A DNA stretch of 35,670 nucleotides from Lentibacter sp. XHP0401 (GTDB lineage: Bacteria; Pseudomonadota; Alphaproteobacteria; Rhodobacterales; Rhodobacteraceae): assembly GCF_025751535.1 (NCBI RefSeq), contig NZ_JAOWLC010000018.1:1-35670 (forward strand), written 5' to 3'. Both the position numbers and the translations under genes were made by a program. Below are positions 1-7,731 of the stretch, piece after piece (position 1 is the first letter of the stretch; each line of letters begins with the position of its first letter). The notes under the pieces were generated by a model that worked only from the letters and a program-made list of their open reading frames with translations, did not search any database and was not told the DNA's origin.

Positions 1-114
1 GTGGGCGGGGGTGCCACCCCGGCCGTGACGCTCAAGTATCGGGGGGCGGGGCGGGGGGTCAAGGTGCTGCAGCGCGGGGTTGCGTTTTTTCGCTGTGCTA
101 TATGCCGACCGAAG

Positions 115-170
115 CGGGGGGACCAGTCCCCCCGTGCCCCCCTTGGGATATTTGGAGCAATAAGAAAGAA
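115..170 (+). repeat. Intergenic hairpin repeat, copy 1
   Basis: A perfect 9-bp stem, CGGGGGGAC (115-123) pairing with GTCCCCCCG (126-134), is followed by a C-rich run, then GGGATATTTG (145-154) and CAATAAGAAAGA (158-169). The same order of parts occurs at 24937-24987 and, more diverged, at 6053-6119. It lies just 3' of the sbtB stop, probably at a convergent junction with a plus-strand gene left of the window. Bases 1-114 are very G-rich and I cannot assign a gene there. It could act as a transcription terminator for that left gene; this is inference. Confidence 0.65.
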
Positions 171-204
171 GGGGCGGCGGCGATTCCTGGCGCCGTGACG
201 GGGC

Positions 205-516
205 TTAGAACCTTTCGGCGCGCAGGACTTCACAATCGGTGATATTGACCACGCCGATGTGTTTTTCAACGACTTTGAAGGCGGCGGTCAGCAGCGTATC
301 GAGCCGCTCTTCGCGCACGATGCAGATGACTTGCACCATGCCTTCGGCGCGACTGACCTGGCCCGAGCGCGTCCATTCGCCCGAGCGGCCGGAGCCGCCG
401 TAGACCGGCAGGATGGTGTAGCCGTGCACACCTGCGCCTGTGAGCGCGGCGGTCAGGCGGGTTTGCATGATTTTCTCGATGGTGATTTCGACGCGTTTGG
501 CTTTGTGGGTTTGCAT
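205..516 (-). CDS. PII-like signalling protein, SbtB type
   Basis: This 103-aa protein of the PII (GlnB-like) fold is the likely regulatory partner of the bicarbonate transporter encoded 3 nt upstream. The start KRVEITIEKI and the segment RLTAALTGAGVHGYTILPV match the first beta-alpha-beta unit of PII-like proteins. A short T-loop follows (around GGSGRSGEW, residues 40-48), and VVEKHIGVVNITDCEV is the second repeat. The T-loop lacks the tyrosine used for uridylylation in GlnB. The protein ends at ...DCEVLRAERF, so the C-terminal Cys-containing R-loop of cyanobacterial SbtB is absent. In cyanobacteria SbtB binds SbtA in response to adenine nucleotides including cAMP; the same role here is inferred from gene pairing. 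A generic PII-like protein of unknown ligand is the alternative. Confidence 0.85.
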   Translation of the reverse strand: MQTHKAKRVEITIEKIMQTRLTAALTGAGVHGYTILPVYGGSGRSGEWTRSGQVSRAEGMVQVICIVREERLDTLLTAAFKVVEKHIGVVNITDCEVLRAERF

Positions 517-519
517 GGC

Positions 520-1494
520 TCAGACTCCGAAGACAAAGCTGGCGACCGCGAGGTAAAGCGGGATGCCAAGCACGAGATTGAACGGGAAGGTCACGCCGAG
601 AGAGAGCGTGAGATAGATGCTCGGGTTGGCCTCGGGCAGGGCCACGCGCATGGCAGCGGGCACGGCGATATAGCTGGCGGAGGCCGAGAGCGTCATCATG
701 AGGACTGTGCCGCCGAGGCTGAGGCCGAGCAGGAGCGCGGCCAACAGGCCGAGGGCCGCTCCGATGGGTGGCATGACAATGCCGAAGGCGATGCTGCCCC
801 AGCCGAGCAGCTTGCCGCCTTTGGCGAGGCCACGGCCTGCGACGAGGCCCATATCGAGTAAGAACAGGCAGAGCACGCCTTTGAAGGGGGCGACGACGAA
901 GCTGCTGATTTCGGCGAGGCCGTCCTCGCCTGTGATCATGCCGATAAAGAACGCGCCGACCAGCAGGACGATGGAACCGTTGAGCATGATTTCGCGCCAG
1001 AGGCCTGCGTCCATACGGCCTGTCCCGCCACGCGAGATGAGCCAGAGCGCGGAGAGGATGGCGGGGGCTTCCATGGCGGCAGCAACGGCGACCATATAGC
1101 CTTCGGCCGCAATTCCGCTGCTTTCGAGCACCGAGGTGGCGGCGACAAATGTAACGATCGAGATCGAGCCGTAGTGGCCGGCCACGGCGGCGGCGTTGAG
1201 CCTGTCAAGCCCCGACATGGCGCGCAGGAGTATGAAGGCCAGGAGCGGCAGGAGGGCCGAGAGGATGACACCTGCGACGAGACTGAGGCCAAGGGTGAGA
1301 TCAACCCCGTGCGCTGCGACGCTGACTCCGCCTTTGAAGCCGATGGCGAAGAGAAGGTAGATCGAGAGCGCCTTGGCGGCGGCCTCGGGGACCGAAAGAT
1401 CGGATTTGGCGAGCGAAGCGGCAAGGCCAAGGGCAAAGCAGAGAACGATGGGAGAGAGCAGGTTGTCAGCTGCCAGTGCCAGAATCTCTGCCAT
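520..1494 (-). CDS. sbtA: SbtA-type sodium-dependent bicarbonate transporter
   Basis: A 324-aa inner-membrane protein with about ten hydrophobic segments, recognisable as the SbtA (DUF897) family of Na+/bicarbonate symporters. The family hallmark GHYGSISIVTF is visible around residues 106-116 and the paired half-repeat follows. A hydrophilic linker (around SRGGTGRMD, residues 154-162) separates the two five-helix halves. It is somewhat shorter than cyanobacterial SbtA, mainly in this linker. The carbonic anhydrase lies upstream on the same strand and the PII-like gene begins 3 nt downstream, so a carbonic anhydrase-transporter-regulator operon is likely. The substrate is inferred from the family; some proteobacterial members are shown to accumulate dissolved inorganic carbon, but none of this is tested for this protein. 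Confidence 0.88.
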   Translation of the reverse strand: MAEILALAADNLLSPIVLCFALGLAASLAKSDLSVPEAAAKALSIYLLFAIGFKGGVSVAAHGVDLTLGLSLVAGVILSALLPLLAFILLRAMSGLDRLNAAAVAGHYGSISIVTFVAATSVLESSGIAAEGYMVAVAAAMEAPAILSALWLISRGGTGRMDAGLWREIMLNGSIVLLVGAFFIGMITGEDGLAEISSFVVAPFKGVLCLFLLDMGLVAGRGLAKGGKLLGWGSIAFGIVMPPIGAALGLLAALLLGLSLGGTVLMMTLSASASYIAVPAAMRVALPEANPSIYLTLSLGVTFPFNLVLGIPLYLAVASFVFGV

Positions 1495-1586
1495 GGTGTC
1501 CCTCGTTTCTTTTCACAAATTTGTACCTAAATAGGCGACATTTTCGCTAAGGGAAGTGTTGCTCGCGCTTTTTTACGGGCCAGTGC

Positions 1587-2234
1587 TCAGATTGCGGTGA
1601 AGCTGCCTGTTTCGGGATGATATTGCTCAACAGCGCCATCGGCGATGTCGTGCCAGAGGCCATGGAGCGTAAGCTTGCCGCTTTTGACATCATCGGCGAT
1701 GAAGGGGAATGTCATGAGGTTTGACAGCGAGACGAGCACAGCCTCTTTTTCGAGCGCGTCTGGTTGCTCGGCTTCGGGCAGGCCTTTCACATTCTCGTAG
1801 CCCGGGCGCAGGATATCCATCCAGCGGCCGACGAAGGATGTTTTCTCTTCCAGCTCGGGTGCTTTGCCCGAGCACATGTCAAGACAGCCCTGAACGCCCC
1901 CGCAGTTTGAGTGCCCCAGCACGATGATATGCGCGACTTTGAGCGCACTCACCGCATATTCGACAGCGGCGGATGTGCCGTGTTGTGCACCATCGGGCTT
2001 ATAGGGCGGCACGAGATTTGCGATGTTGCGATGCAGGAAAAACTCACCCTGATCGGCGCCGAAAACCGAGGTGACATGCACACGGCTGTCGCAGCAGGAG
2101 ATAACCATGGCACGCGGGCGCTGGCCTTCATCGGCAAGGCGGCGATACCAGGCTTCGTTTTCAACATAGGTTGTGGCGTGCCAGCCGTGATAGCGCTGCA
2201 CAAGGTATGAGGGCAAGGGTTTGGCGTGTTGCAT
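1587..2234 (-). CDS. Beta-carbonic anhydrase
   Basis: This 215-aa cytoplasmic zinc enzyme interconverts CO2 and bicarbonate. The beta-class signature is complete: SCCDSR gives Cys47, Asp49 and Arg51, and VLGHSNCGG gives the other zinc ligands His108 and Cys111. The length is normal for the class. I start it at the ATG at 2234 (MQHAKPLPSY); the open frame continues upstream to 2690, but that part is a shadow of the divergent Hpt-like gene. It precedes sbtA on the same strand, with a 92-nt gap to the sbtA start. That context suggests bicarbonate supply for carboxylations, since no carbon-fixation genes are visible in the window. Confidence 0.93.
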   Translation of the reverse strand: MQHAKPLPSYLVQRYHGWHATTYVENEAWYRRLADEGQRPRAMVISCCDSRVHVTSVFGADQGEFFLHRNIANLVPPYKPDGAQHGTSAAVEYAVSALKVAHIIVLGHSNCGGVQGCLDMCSGKAPELEEKTSFVGRWMDILRPGYENVKGLPEAEQPDALEKEAVLVSLSNLMTFPFIADDVKSGKLTLHGLWHDIADGAVEQYHPETGSFTAI

Positions 2235-2375
2235 GGTTTGTCCTGTTTGGTTTGAACCTGAATAGGCGGTATTCGCGGATAATTCGAGAGAAAACGCGCT
2301 TGGAGGTAAACCATTTGCGAGGGTTTGCCTGCCATATTGGTCCGTGCCGTGGGGCAAGAACCAAAGGGTGAGACT

Positions 2376-2756
2376 ATGAAACAGATAACGATGCTTGCGA
2401 TGAGCGAGCCTATAGAGCTGAACGCAGAGACGCTTGAGGGGCTGTATGCAGAGCTGGGTGATGCGGCAGCGGAGGATATTATCTGCCGCGCGATGGAAGA
2501 GTTGGCTGTGAAGCTGGCGCAGGTTGACCGGCTGTATCGCAGTCACCAGATTGATATGATGCGCAAAACCGTGCGCTCCATGAGTGCGATTGCGGGGCAG
2601 ATCGGGATGAGCATGTTGGCGCGGGTTGCGGGGGATGTGCTGATATGTGTCGATGCCGGCGACAGCACCGCGCTGGCTGCTGTGGTGCAAAGGCTGATGC
2701 GTGCGGGGGAAAGCTCGCTCACCGAGATATGGCAGGCGCAGGACCTTTCGATCTGA
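2376..2756 (+). CDS. Degenerate histidine-phosphotransfer (Hpt)-like protein
   Basis: A 126-aa soluble, all-helical protein that I cannot name. The stretch MMRKTVRSMSAIAGQIGM (residues 61-78) followed by LARVAGDVL and DAGDSTALAAVVQRL resembles the core of Hpt domains, where a phosphorylated His precedes an S/L-K-G-x-A pattern. At the expected His position there is Arg67, and the usual Lys-Gly is Ser-Ala, so classical phosphotransfer looks lost. The start is the ATG at 2376, preceded by AAAGGGTGAG; an upstream in-frame ATG at 2325 would add 17 unconvincing residues. It is divergent from the carbonic anhydrase gene and 77 nt before the aminopeptidase. The Hpt relation is a pattern judgement, not a search result. 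Confidence 0.7.
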   Translation: MKQITMLAMSEPIELNAETLEGLYAELGDAAAEDIICRAMEELAVKLAQVDRLYRSHQIDMMRKTVRSMSAIAGQIGMSMLARVAGDVLICVDAGDSTALAAVVQRLMRAGESSLTEIWQAQDLSI

Positions 2757-2833
2757 GGGGGAAGTTTAAGGTTCACTCTCGTTTGCAAGTTGCATTAGGC
2801 TGATTTTTGAAACCAGCCAAAGGATGCTACCCC

Positions 2834-4231
2834 GTGGACTTGAAACCTGTGGACTTGAAATTTGCCTCTGTCGATGTTGATGCGACGCCGCTTTATTTGC
2901 TGGAGGCGGACGGGCTTGAAGCCTGGCTTGGGCAGCAGAGCGTGCCTGTCAAAACGTGGGTAAAGGGTGCGGGCTTTGCTGCAAAGCCGGGCGAGGCGCT
3001 GGCTGTGCCCGCGACCGACGGCAGCATGCTTTGTGCGCTGGCGGGCTATGGCGATGTGGCGGCGCGCAAACGCGGGCGGTTTGCCTTGGCGGCGGCGGCG
3101 GCGAGGCTGCCCGAGGGGAACTATAAGCTGGTGAGCACGCTTGAGGGCCCCGAGCTTGAGGCCGAGGCGCTGGGCTGGCTTTTGGGGCAGTATGTGTTTG
3201 ACCGTTATGCCGAGGCGAAAGCCCCGGCGGCGCGGCTTTTAGCGCCTGAAGGTATGAACGCCGCCAAGATCGAGGCGATTGCCAAGGGCGAGGCGCTGAC
3301 GCGCGATCTGATCAACACGCCAGCGAACGATATGGGGCCTGTGGCGCTTGAGGCGGCGGCGAGCGAGTTGGCGCAGGCGCATGGTGCGGAGTTTCATGTC
3401 ATCCGCGGCGAGGCGCTCTTGGATGAGAACTTTCCGCTTATTCACACGGTTGGCCGCGCAAGTGACCAAGCGCCACGGCTGATTGACATGCGCTGGGGCG
3501 CGGCCGGGCCGAAGCTGACACTTGTGGGCAAGGGGGTGTGCTTTGACACAGGCGGGCTCAATCTGAAGCCCGGTGCTTCTATGGCGCTGATGAAGAAGGA
3601 TATGGGTGGCGCTGCGACTGTTCTTGGCCTTGCGCATATGATTATGGCGCTGGAGCTGAAGGTGCAGTTGCGGGTGCTTATCCCTGCGGTGGAAAACGCG
3701 GTGAGCAGTAATGCCTTCAGGCCCGGAGATATCCTGACAAGCCGCAAGGGGCTGACTGTCGAGATTAACAACACCGACGCCGAGGGGCGGCTTGTGCTGG
3801 CCGATGCGCTGGCCTTTGGTGCGGAGGGCACGCCTGATCTGATGATCTCGATGGCGACGCTGACAGGCGCGGCGCGTGTCGCGGTCGGGCCTGACCTTGC
3901 GCCGTATTTCTCTGACGATGAAGGCTTTGTGAGTGCTTTGGAAACTGGCGCGGCAACGGCGCAAGACCCTGTCTGGCGGATGCCGTTCTGGGAGGCTTAC
4001 GAGACAATGATCGAGCCCGGTATTGCCGACCTCGATAACGCGCCGAGCGGGGGCTTTGCAGGGTGTATAACGGCGGCGCTTTTCCTGCGGCGCTTTGCGG
4101 GGGATGTGAATTACGCGCATTTTGATATCTATGGCTGGAACCCTGCGGCCAAGCCCGCGCGGCCCAAGGGGGGCGTCGGGATGGCGGCGCGTGCGCTTCT
4201 TGAAGCCTTGCCAGAGGTATTGGAACTATGA
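2834..4231 (+). CDS. M17 leucyl aminopeptidase family protein
   Basis: A cytoplasmic two-metal aminopeptidase of about 465 aa that removes N-terminal residues from peptides. The family signature NNTDAEGRLVLADAL is present, along with the metal and active-site segments GKGVCFDTGGLNLKP and MKKDMGGAA. The N-terminal domain is shorter and more diverged than in E. coli PepA. I choose the GTG at 2834 because AAAGGA (2819-2824) lies at a good distance. A second GTG at 2849 lies in a near-perfect 15-nt duplication (GTGGACTTGAAA twice), and a TTG at 2807 is also in frame, so the exact start is uncertain. Its stop overlaps the NlpC/P60 start (ATGA), and the pair could act together on cell-wall peptides. 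Confidence 0.9.
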   Translation: MDLKPVDLKFASVDVDATPLYLLEADGLEAWLGQQSVPVKTWVKGAGFAAKPGEALAVPATDGSMLCALAGYGDVAARKRGRFALAAAAARLPEGNYKLVSTLEGPELEAEALGWLLGQYVFDRYAEAKAPAARLLAPEGMNAAKIEAIAKGEALTRDLINTPANDMGPVALEAAASELAQAHGAEFHVIRGEALLDENFPLIHTVGRASDQAPRLIDMRWGAAGPKLTLVGKGVCFDTGGLNLKPGASMALMKKDMGGAATVLGLAHMIMALELKVQLRVLIPAVENAVSSNAFRPGDILTSRKGLTVEINNTDAEGRLVLADALAFGAEGTPDLMISMATLTGAARVAVGPDLAPYFSDDEGFVSALETGAATAQDPVWRMPFWEAYETMIEPGIADLDNAPSGGFAGCITAALFLRRFAGDVNYAHFDIYGWNPAAKPARPKGGVGMAARALLEALPEVLEL

Positions 4232-5061
4232 TGGACCGTCGCACAACACCGAACAACGGGCGCGTGGCTGCCGAGCGCTTGCAGGGGCAAGTCGAGGCCG
4301 AGAAATTTGTCGAGGGAGCGGCGCGTCAGGTGATGGTGCCTGTTGCCGACCTTATGCGCGCGCCGGATGGCAAGCGGGACCGCCAGTTGCTGTCGGGGCA
4401 GGCTGTCCAGGTGTATGAAGAGCTTGATGGCTGGGCCTATGTCGAGAGCGCGCTGGACGGCTATGTCGGATATTTGCCTGCCGGGAGCCTCGGTGCGGTG
4501 AGGGACGCGACCCACCGTGTGAGCGCGCGGGCCACGCATATTTATACGCAGGCCGATATTAAAAGCCCTGATCGGGCGAGCCTGAGCATGGGCTCGACCC
4601 TGCGGGTTTTGCGTGAGCAGGAGGGTTTTGCCAAGATCCCCGAGGGGTTTGTGCCGCTGGTGCATTTGAGCGGGATGGAGCCGGAGACCGACCCTGTGAC
4701 TGTGGCCGAACGGCTCATTGGCACGCCGTATCTTTGGGGCGGGAACTCGGCCTTTGGCATTGATTGCTCGGGTCTTGTGCAGGCGGGTTGCACGGCCTGC
4801 GGGATTGCCTGTGCAGGTGATTCCGACATGCAGGAAGCCCGGCTTGGCGAGGCTTTGGCGGAGGATGCGACGCTTCAGCGCGGAGATTTGCTGTTCTGGA
4901 AAGGGCACGTGGCCTGGGTGTCTGACGAGGCGACCTTGCTTCATGCCAATGCGCATCACATGGCGGTGGCTTACGAACCGATTGAAGCGGCGATTGCGCG
5001 GATTGAGGCGCAGGGCGACGGACCCGTCACCGCGCGCAAGAGACTTAAGGAGCTGTTATGA
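4228..5061 (+). CDS. SH3-domain NlpC/P60 cysteine peptidase
   Basis: A 277-aa protein with an N-terminal bacterial SH3 region (residues about 33-150) and a C-terminal NlpC/P60 peptidase domain. The catalytic residues are visible: Cys180 in FGIDCSGLVQ, His227 in WKGHVAW and a third His239 in LLHANAHH. The architecture resembles YkfC-type gamma-D-glutamyl-L-diamino acid peptidases that trim murein peptides. No signal peptide is seen, which fits intracellular peptide recycling rather than wall remodelling. It overlaps the aminopeptidase upstream and the ureohydrolase downstream by 4 nt each (ATGA), so all three are probably translationally coupled. An ATG at 4231 is an equally possible start. 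Substrate is inferred from the family. Confidence 0.9.
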   Translation: MMDRRTTPNNGRVAAERLQGQVEAEKFVEGAARQVMVPVADLMRAPDGKRDRQLLSGQAVQVYEELDGWAYVESALDGYVGYLPAGSLGAVRDATHRVSARATHIYTQADIKSPDRASLSMGSTLRVLREQEGFAKIPEGFVPLVHLSGMEPETDPVTVAERLIGTPYLWGGNSAFGIDCSGLVQAGCTACGIACAGDSDMQEARLGEALAEDATLQRGDLLFWKGHVAWVSDEATLLHANAHHMAVAYEPIEAAIARIEAQGDGPVTARKRLKELL

Positions 5062-6020
5062 GCGATACGTTTTTCCAACCCGTTTCAGGCATGGACCTGC
5101 CGCGCTTTGCGGGGATTCCGACGTTTATGCGCCTGCCGCATCTGGCGCGGGGAAGCGAGCGCTGGGCTGATGTGGATGTGGGTATCATTGGCGTGCCCTG
5201 GGATAGCGGCACGACCAACCGCCCCGGCCCGAGGCACGGACCGCGACAGTTGCGGGATGCGTCTACGATGATCCGGGCGGAGCATGGCGTGAGCGGGATA
5301 CGCCCGTTTGAGGCGCTGAACTGTGCGGACCTTGGAGATGTGGGGCCGAACCCTGCGGATATTGCCGACAGCATGCAACGGATTACGGCGTTTTATAAAG
5401 AGGTTATCGCTGCCGGGATTGTCCCGTTGACGGCGGGAGGCGATCATTTGTCATCTCTGCCGATCTTGCGGGCGGTGGCCGAAAAAGCACCTGTCGGGAT
5501 GATCCATTTTGACAGCCACACCGACCTGTTTCACTCGTATTTCGACGGCACGATGTATACCCACGGTACGCCGTTTCGCCGCGCTTGCGAAGAGGGATTG
5601 CTTGACCCGAAGCGGGTGATCCAGATTGGCATTCGCGGGACGCAGTATGACAGCGAGGACCGTGATTTTGCGCGAGCCGAGGGCATACGTATCGTTCCGA
5701 TTGAGGAGTTTCATGCCCGCGGGGCGGAAGATGTGATGGTCGAGGCACGCGAGATTGCAGGCAAAGGCGCGACTTATCTGAGCTATGATATCGACTTTGT
5801 CGACCCGACGTTTGCCCCCGGAACAGGCACGCCGGAAGTGGGCGGGCCGAACTCTTATCAGGCGTTGCAGGTGGTGCGGGGGCTGACGGGTGTAAACTTA
5901 GTGGGGGCGGACCTTGTTGAAGTCTCGCCCCCGTTTGATGCCAGTGGCGGCACGGCCTTCCTTGGTGTTTCGATCATGTTCGAAATGCTCTGTCAGATGG
6001 CCGCGTCGCGTGCGTTGTAG
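5058..6020 (+). CDS. Agmatinase/arginase-family ureohydrolase
   Basis: A 320-aa manganese hydrolase that removes urea from a guanidino compound. All metal-ligand motifs are present: GGDH (His130), FDSHTD (Asp152, His154, Asp156) and SYDIDFVDP (Asp244, Asp246). The length and the GTPFRRA segment fit the agmatinase/guanidinobutyrase branch rather than arginase. Which substrate is used (agmatine, 4-guanidinobutyrate, or another guanidine) cannot be decided by eye. It overlaps the NlpC/P60 gene by 4 nt and ends the three-gene run, followed by two strong hairpins. The link to peptide hydrolysis could be nitrogen recovery from arginine-derived compounds, but this is inference. Confidence 0.9.
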   Translation: MSDTFFQPVSGMDLPRFAGIPTFMRLPHLARGSERWADVDVGIIGVPWDSGTTNRPGPRHGPRQLRDASTMIRAEHGVSGIRPFEALNCADLGDVGPNPADIADSMQRITAFYKEVIAAGIVPLTAGGDHLSSLPILRAVAEKAPVGMIHFDSHTDLFHSYFDGTMYTHGTPFRRACEEGLLDPKRVIQIGIRGTQYDSEDRDFARAEGIRIVPIEEFHARGAEDVMVEAREIAGKGATYLSYDIDFVDPTFAPGTGTPEVGGPNSYQALQVVRGLTGVNLVGADLVEVSPPFDASGGTAFLGVSIMFEMLCQMAASRAL

Positions 6021-6024
6021 GCTT

Positions 6025-6119
6025 CGGATTTGGCTTTGCCAAATCCGACCAGTTGAGGGGGACGCCGTCCCCCTCAAACTCCCCCTAACTCCCCCTGAGG
6101 TATTTTTGAACAGAAGAAG
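6025..6119 (+). repeat. Tandem hairpins and intergenic repeat, copy 3
   Basis: Two perfect stems stand side by side after the ureohydrolase stop. The first is CGGATTTGGC/GCCAAATCCG (6025-6034 with 6038-6047). The second is TTGAGGGGGAC/GTCCCCCTCAA (6053-6063 with 6067-6077). Then come two CCCCCT runs, GAGGTATTTTTG (6097-6108) and CAGAAGAAG. The order of modules parallels copies 1 and 2. It sits between convergent genes and probably terminates the plus-strand operon. Confidence 0.65.
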
Positions 6120-6132
6120 TTGACTGAGGTGT

Positions 6133-6166
6133 TTCGGGCTTAAGGGAGGTGTGACGTGAGCCCGAA
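6133..6166 (-). terminator. Possible znuA 3' hairpin
   Basis: The inverted repeat TTCGGGCT (6133-6140) and AGCCCGAA (6159-6166) has an 18-nt loop and begins just past the znuA stop. There is no U-run after it on the minus strand, so intrinsic termination is uncertain. Confidence 0.3.
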
Positions 6167-6171
6167 GCCTG

Positions 6172-7167
6172 TTAGCGCCTGAGGCAGGCTTCGAAGCCTT
6201 CAGCGAGATTGTTCATCAGCGCGTTATAATGGCCTGCGCCGACGGGCAGCTCTGCGCCGAGCGGGTCGATCTCGACTGCGGGAATTTCGAGCGTTTCGGT
6301 GATGAGTTGGATGCTTGCTTCGGGTGTGCTTGGCTCGGTAACGAAGCAGCCCAAATCGGGGGCTTCTGTAAGCAACTCGCGCAAATGTGCAGGGCCCGCA
6401 TCCTGATCATCGGCGTCGGTGACAGCGGCGTGTGACGTGAGGCCGAAGCGGGCTTCAAAATATTGATAGGCATCATGTGCTGTGAGGAATTCACCGCCTT
6501 CAAAGGGCGCAAGGCGCGCGGTTGTTTCGGCGATTTGAGCTTTGATCGCTTCGGCCGCTGCCATTGCGTTGGCGCGGTAGGCCGCGGCATTGTCAGGGTC
6601 AAGTTTGGCGAGTTCTTCGGCGATGAGTGGCAACCAGATAACGGCATTCTCCGGGTCTAGCCAGACATGTGAGTCTTTGCGGATATCTTCGGCGACTTCA
6701 TCTGCGTGATCGTCGTGGGCGTGTTCGTCCTTATGCTCGTCATGATCGTGATCATGCCCTTCCTCGTGCGTTTCTGCCGCTTCATGGGCTTCGTCGCCAT
6801 GGTCATGCCCGTGGTCGTGATTATGCGCGCCACGCTTGTCGAGAAGGGTGATGCCAGCGGCTTGCATAAGGGGAAGGCTGGCCGCATCGGGGGCCATTTC
6901 GCCTTTGGCTTTGTCGAGCCACGGGGACATGAGAGGGCCGACCCAAACCAGGAGATCGGCGTCTTGCAGGCGCTTGGCCTCGGACGGGCGCAGCGCGTGG
7001 CCGTGAGGAGATGTGCCGGGCTTTGTGAGCAGCTCCGGTGTGCCCAGATCGCCCATGACCTGGGCGGTGAGGCTGTGCACAGGCGGGATATCAGTAACGA
7101 TTCTCGGGGATTCGGCGGCGAGAGGTGTTGCGAGCAGGGTGCTGCAAACGGTAAGGTACTTTAACAT
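6172..7167 (-). CDS. znuA: Zinc ABC transporter substrate-binding protein ZnuA
   Basis: A 331-aa periplasmic receptor that delivers Zn(II) to ZnuB/ZnuC. Residues 1-18 form a signal peptide (hydrophobic LTVCSTLLATPLAAES). Metal-ligand candidates are in SPHGHALRPS (around His57), DSHVWLDP (His167) and TAHDAYQYF. A long His/Asp/Glu-rich loop spans residues about 115-154, typical of ZnuA and thought to capture or sense zinc. The gene is divergent from zur-znuCB across a 54-nt gap containing a perfect palindrome, so zinc repression of both directions is likely. The His-rich loop favours zinc over the manganese-binding relatives. Confidence 0.95.
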   Translation of the reverse strand: MLKYLTVCSTLLATPLAAESPRIVTDIPPVHSLTAQVMGDLGTPELLTKPGTSPHGHALRPSEAKRLQDADLLVWVGPLMSPWLDKAKGEMAPDAASLPLMQAAGITLLDKRGAHNHDHGHDHGDEAHEAAETHEEGHDHDHDEHKDEHAHDDHADEVAEDIRKDSHVWLDPENAVIWLPLIAEELAKLDPDNAAAYRANAMAAAEAIKAQIAETTARLAPFEGGEFLTAHDAYQYFEARFGLTSHAAVTDADDQDAGPAHLRELLTEAPDLGCFVTEPSTPEASIQLITETLEIPAVEIDPLGAELPVGAGHYNALMNNLAEGFEACLRR

Positions 7168-7204
7168 GGTGACTCCTGAAAGTGGGTAGACGTGTTGGGT
7201 GATT

Positions 7205-7219
7205 TGTTATAACATAACA
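7205..7219. promoter_or_regulatory. Putative Zur operator
   Basis: The palindrome TGTTAT-AAC-ATAACA is perfect in its 6-bp arms and fits the known alphaproteobacterial Zur box. It lies between divergent znuA and zur and ends 2 nt before the annotated zur ATG at 7222. Binding there would block zur initiation and probably the znuA promoter. Confidence 0.8.
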
Positions 7220-7221
7220 TT

Positions 7222-7731
7222 ATGAGTCAAGGTATGAAACCCGAAAAAACCACCCCCCCGGCTCCGGTCGGATTTGGTGCGCATGATCATGCGCATTGCA
7301 AAACCGAGGCGATGGCAAAGGCGCAGGCCGTGTGTGAAGCGCGCAAGCTCCAGTTTACGCCTGTGCGCAAACGGGTGCTTGAAATATTGCTGGAGAGCCA
7401 TGAGGCGCTTGGGGCTTATGATGTGCTTGCGCGTCTGGCGGCAGAGGGTCTTGGATCAAAGCCGCCTGTGGCCTACCGCGCTTTGGGTTTTCTGGTTGAA
7501 CACGGGTTTGCCCACCGTATCGAGAAGCTGAACGCATTTGTGGCCTGTTCCCATCCGGGGCGTGCGCATGATGCGGCGTTTATGATCTGCCGTGACTGCG
7601 GACTTGTGGCCGAAGCGGAGCCGCAATCGCCTCTGCGCCGAAGTGCCGGAGCGGCGGGATTTCAGATTGAATCGATGGTGATCGAGGCGGAGGGACTTTG
7701 CCCTGCGTGCATTCCCGAGGACAAGGCATGA
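7222..7731 (+). CDS. zur: Zinc uptake regulator Zur (Fur family)
   Basis: A 169-aa zinc-responsive repressor. The winged-helix part is KLQFTPVRKRVLEILLESHEALGAYDVLARL followed by PPVAYRALGFLVEHGFAHRIEKLNAFVAC. Structural zinc cysteines are in CRDCG and CPAC, and HDHAHC lies near the N-terminus, as I recall for Rhodobacteraceae Zur. The annotated ATG (7222) is almost inside the operator and has no Shine-Dalgarno sequence, and the next ATG (7234) has AAGG only 1 nt away. A leaderless mRNA or a start at 7234 are both possible. The stop overlaps znuC (ATGA), so regulator and transporter are co-transcribed. Confidence 0.93.
   Translation: MSQGMKPEKTTPPAPVGFGAHDHAHCKTEAMAKAQAVCEARKLQFTPVRKRVLEILLESHEALGAYDVLARLAAEGLGSKPPVAYRALGFLVEHGFAHRIEKLNAFVACSHPGRAHDAAFMICRDCGLVAEAEPQSPLRRSAGAAGFQIESMVIEAEGLCPACIPEDKA

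Noticed and set aside
1-198. Open frame of 65 aa at the left edge
   Set aside because: Highly biased Gly/Arg composition, runs through the hairpin repeat, and has no recognisable protein pattern.
1587-2690. 367-aa version of the carbonic anhydrase
   Set aside because: Residues before the ATG at 2234 shadow the divergent Hpt-like gene and the intergenic gap.
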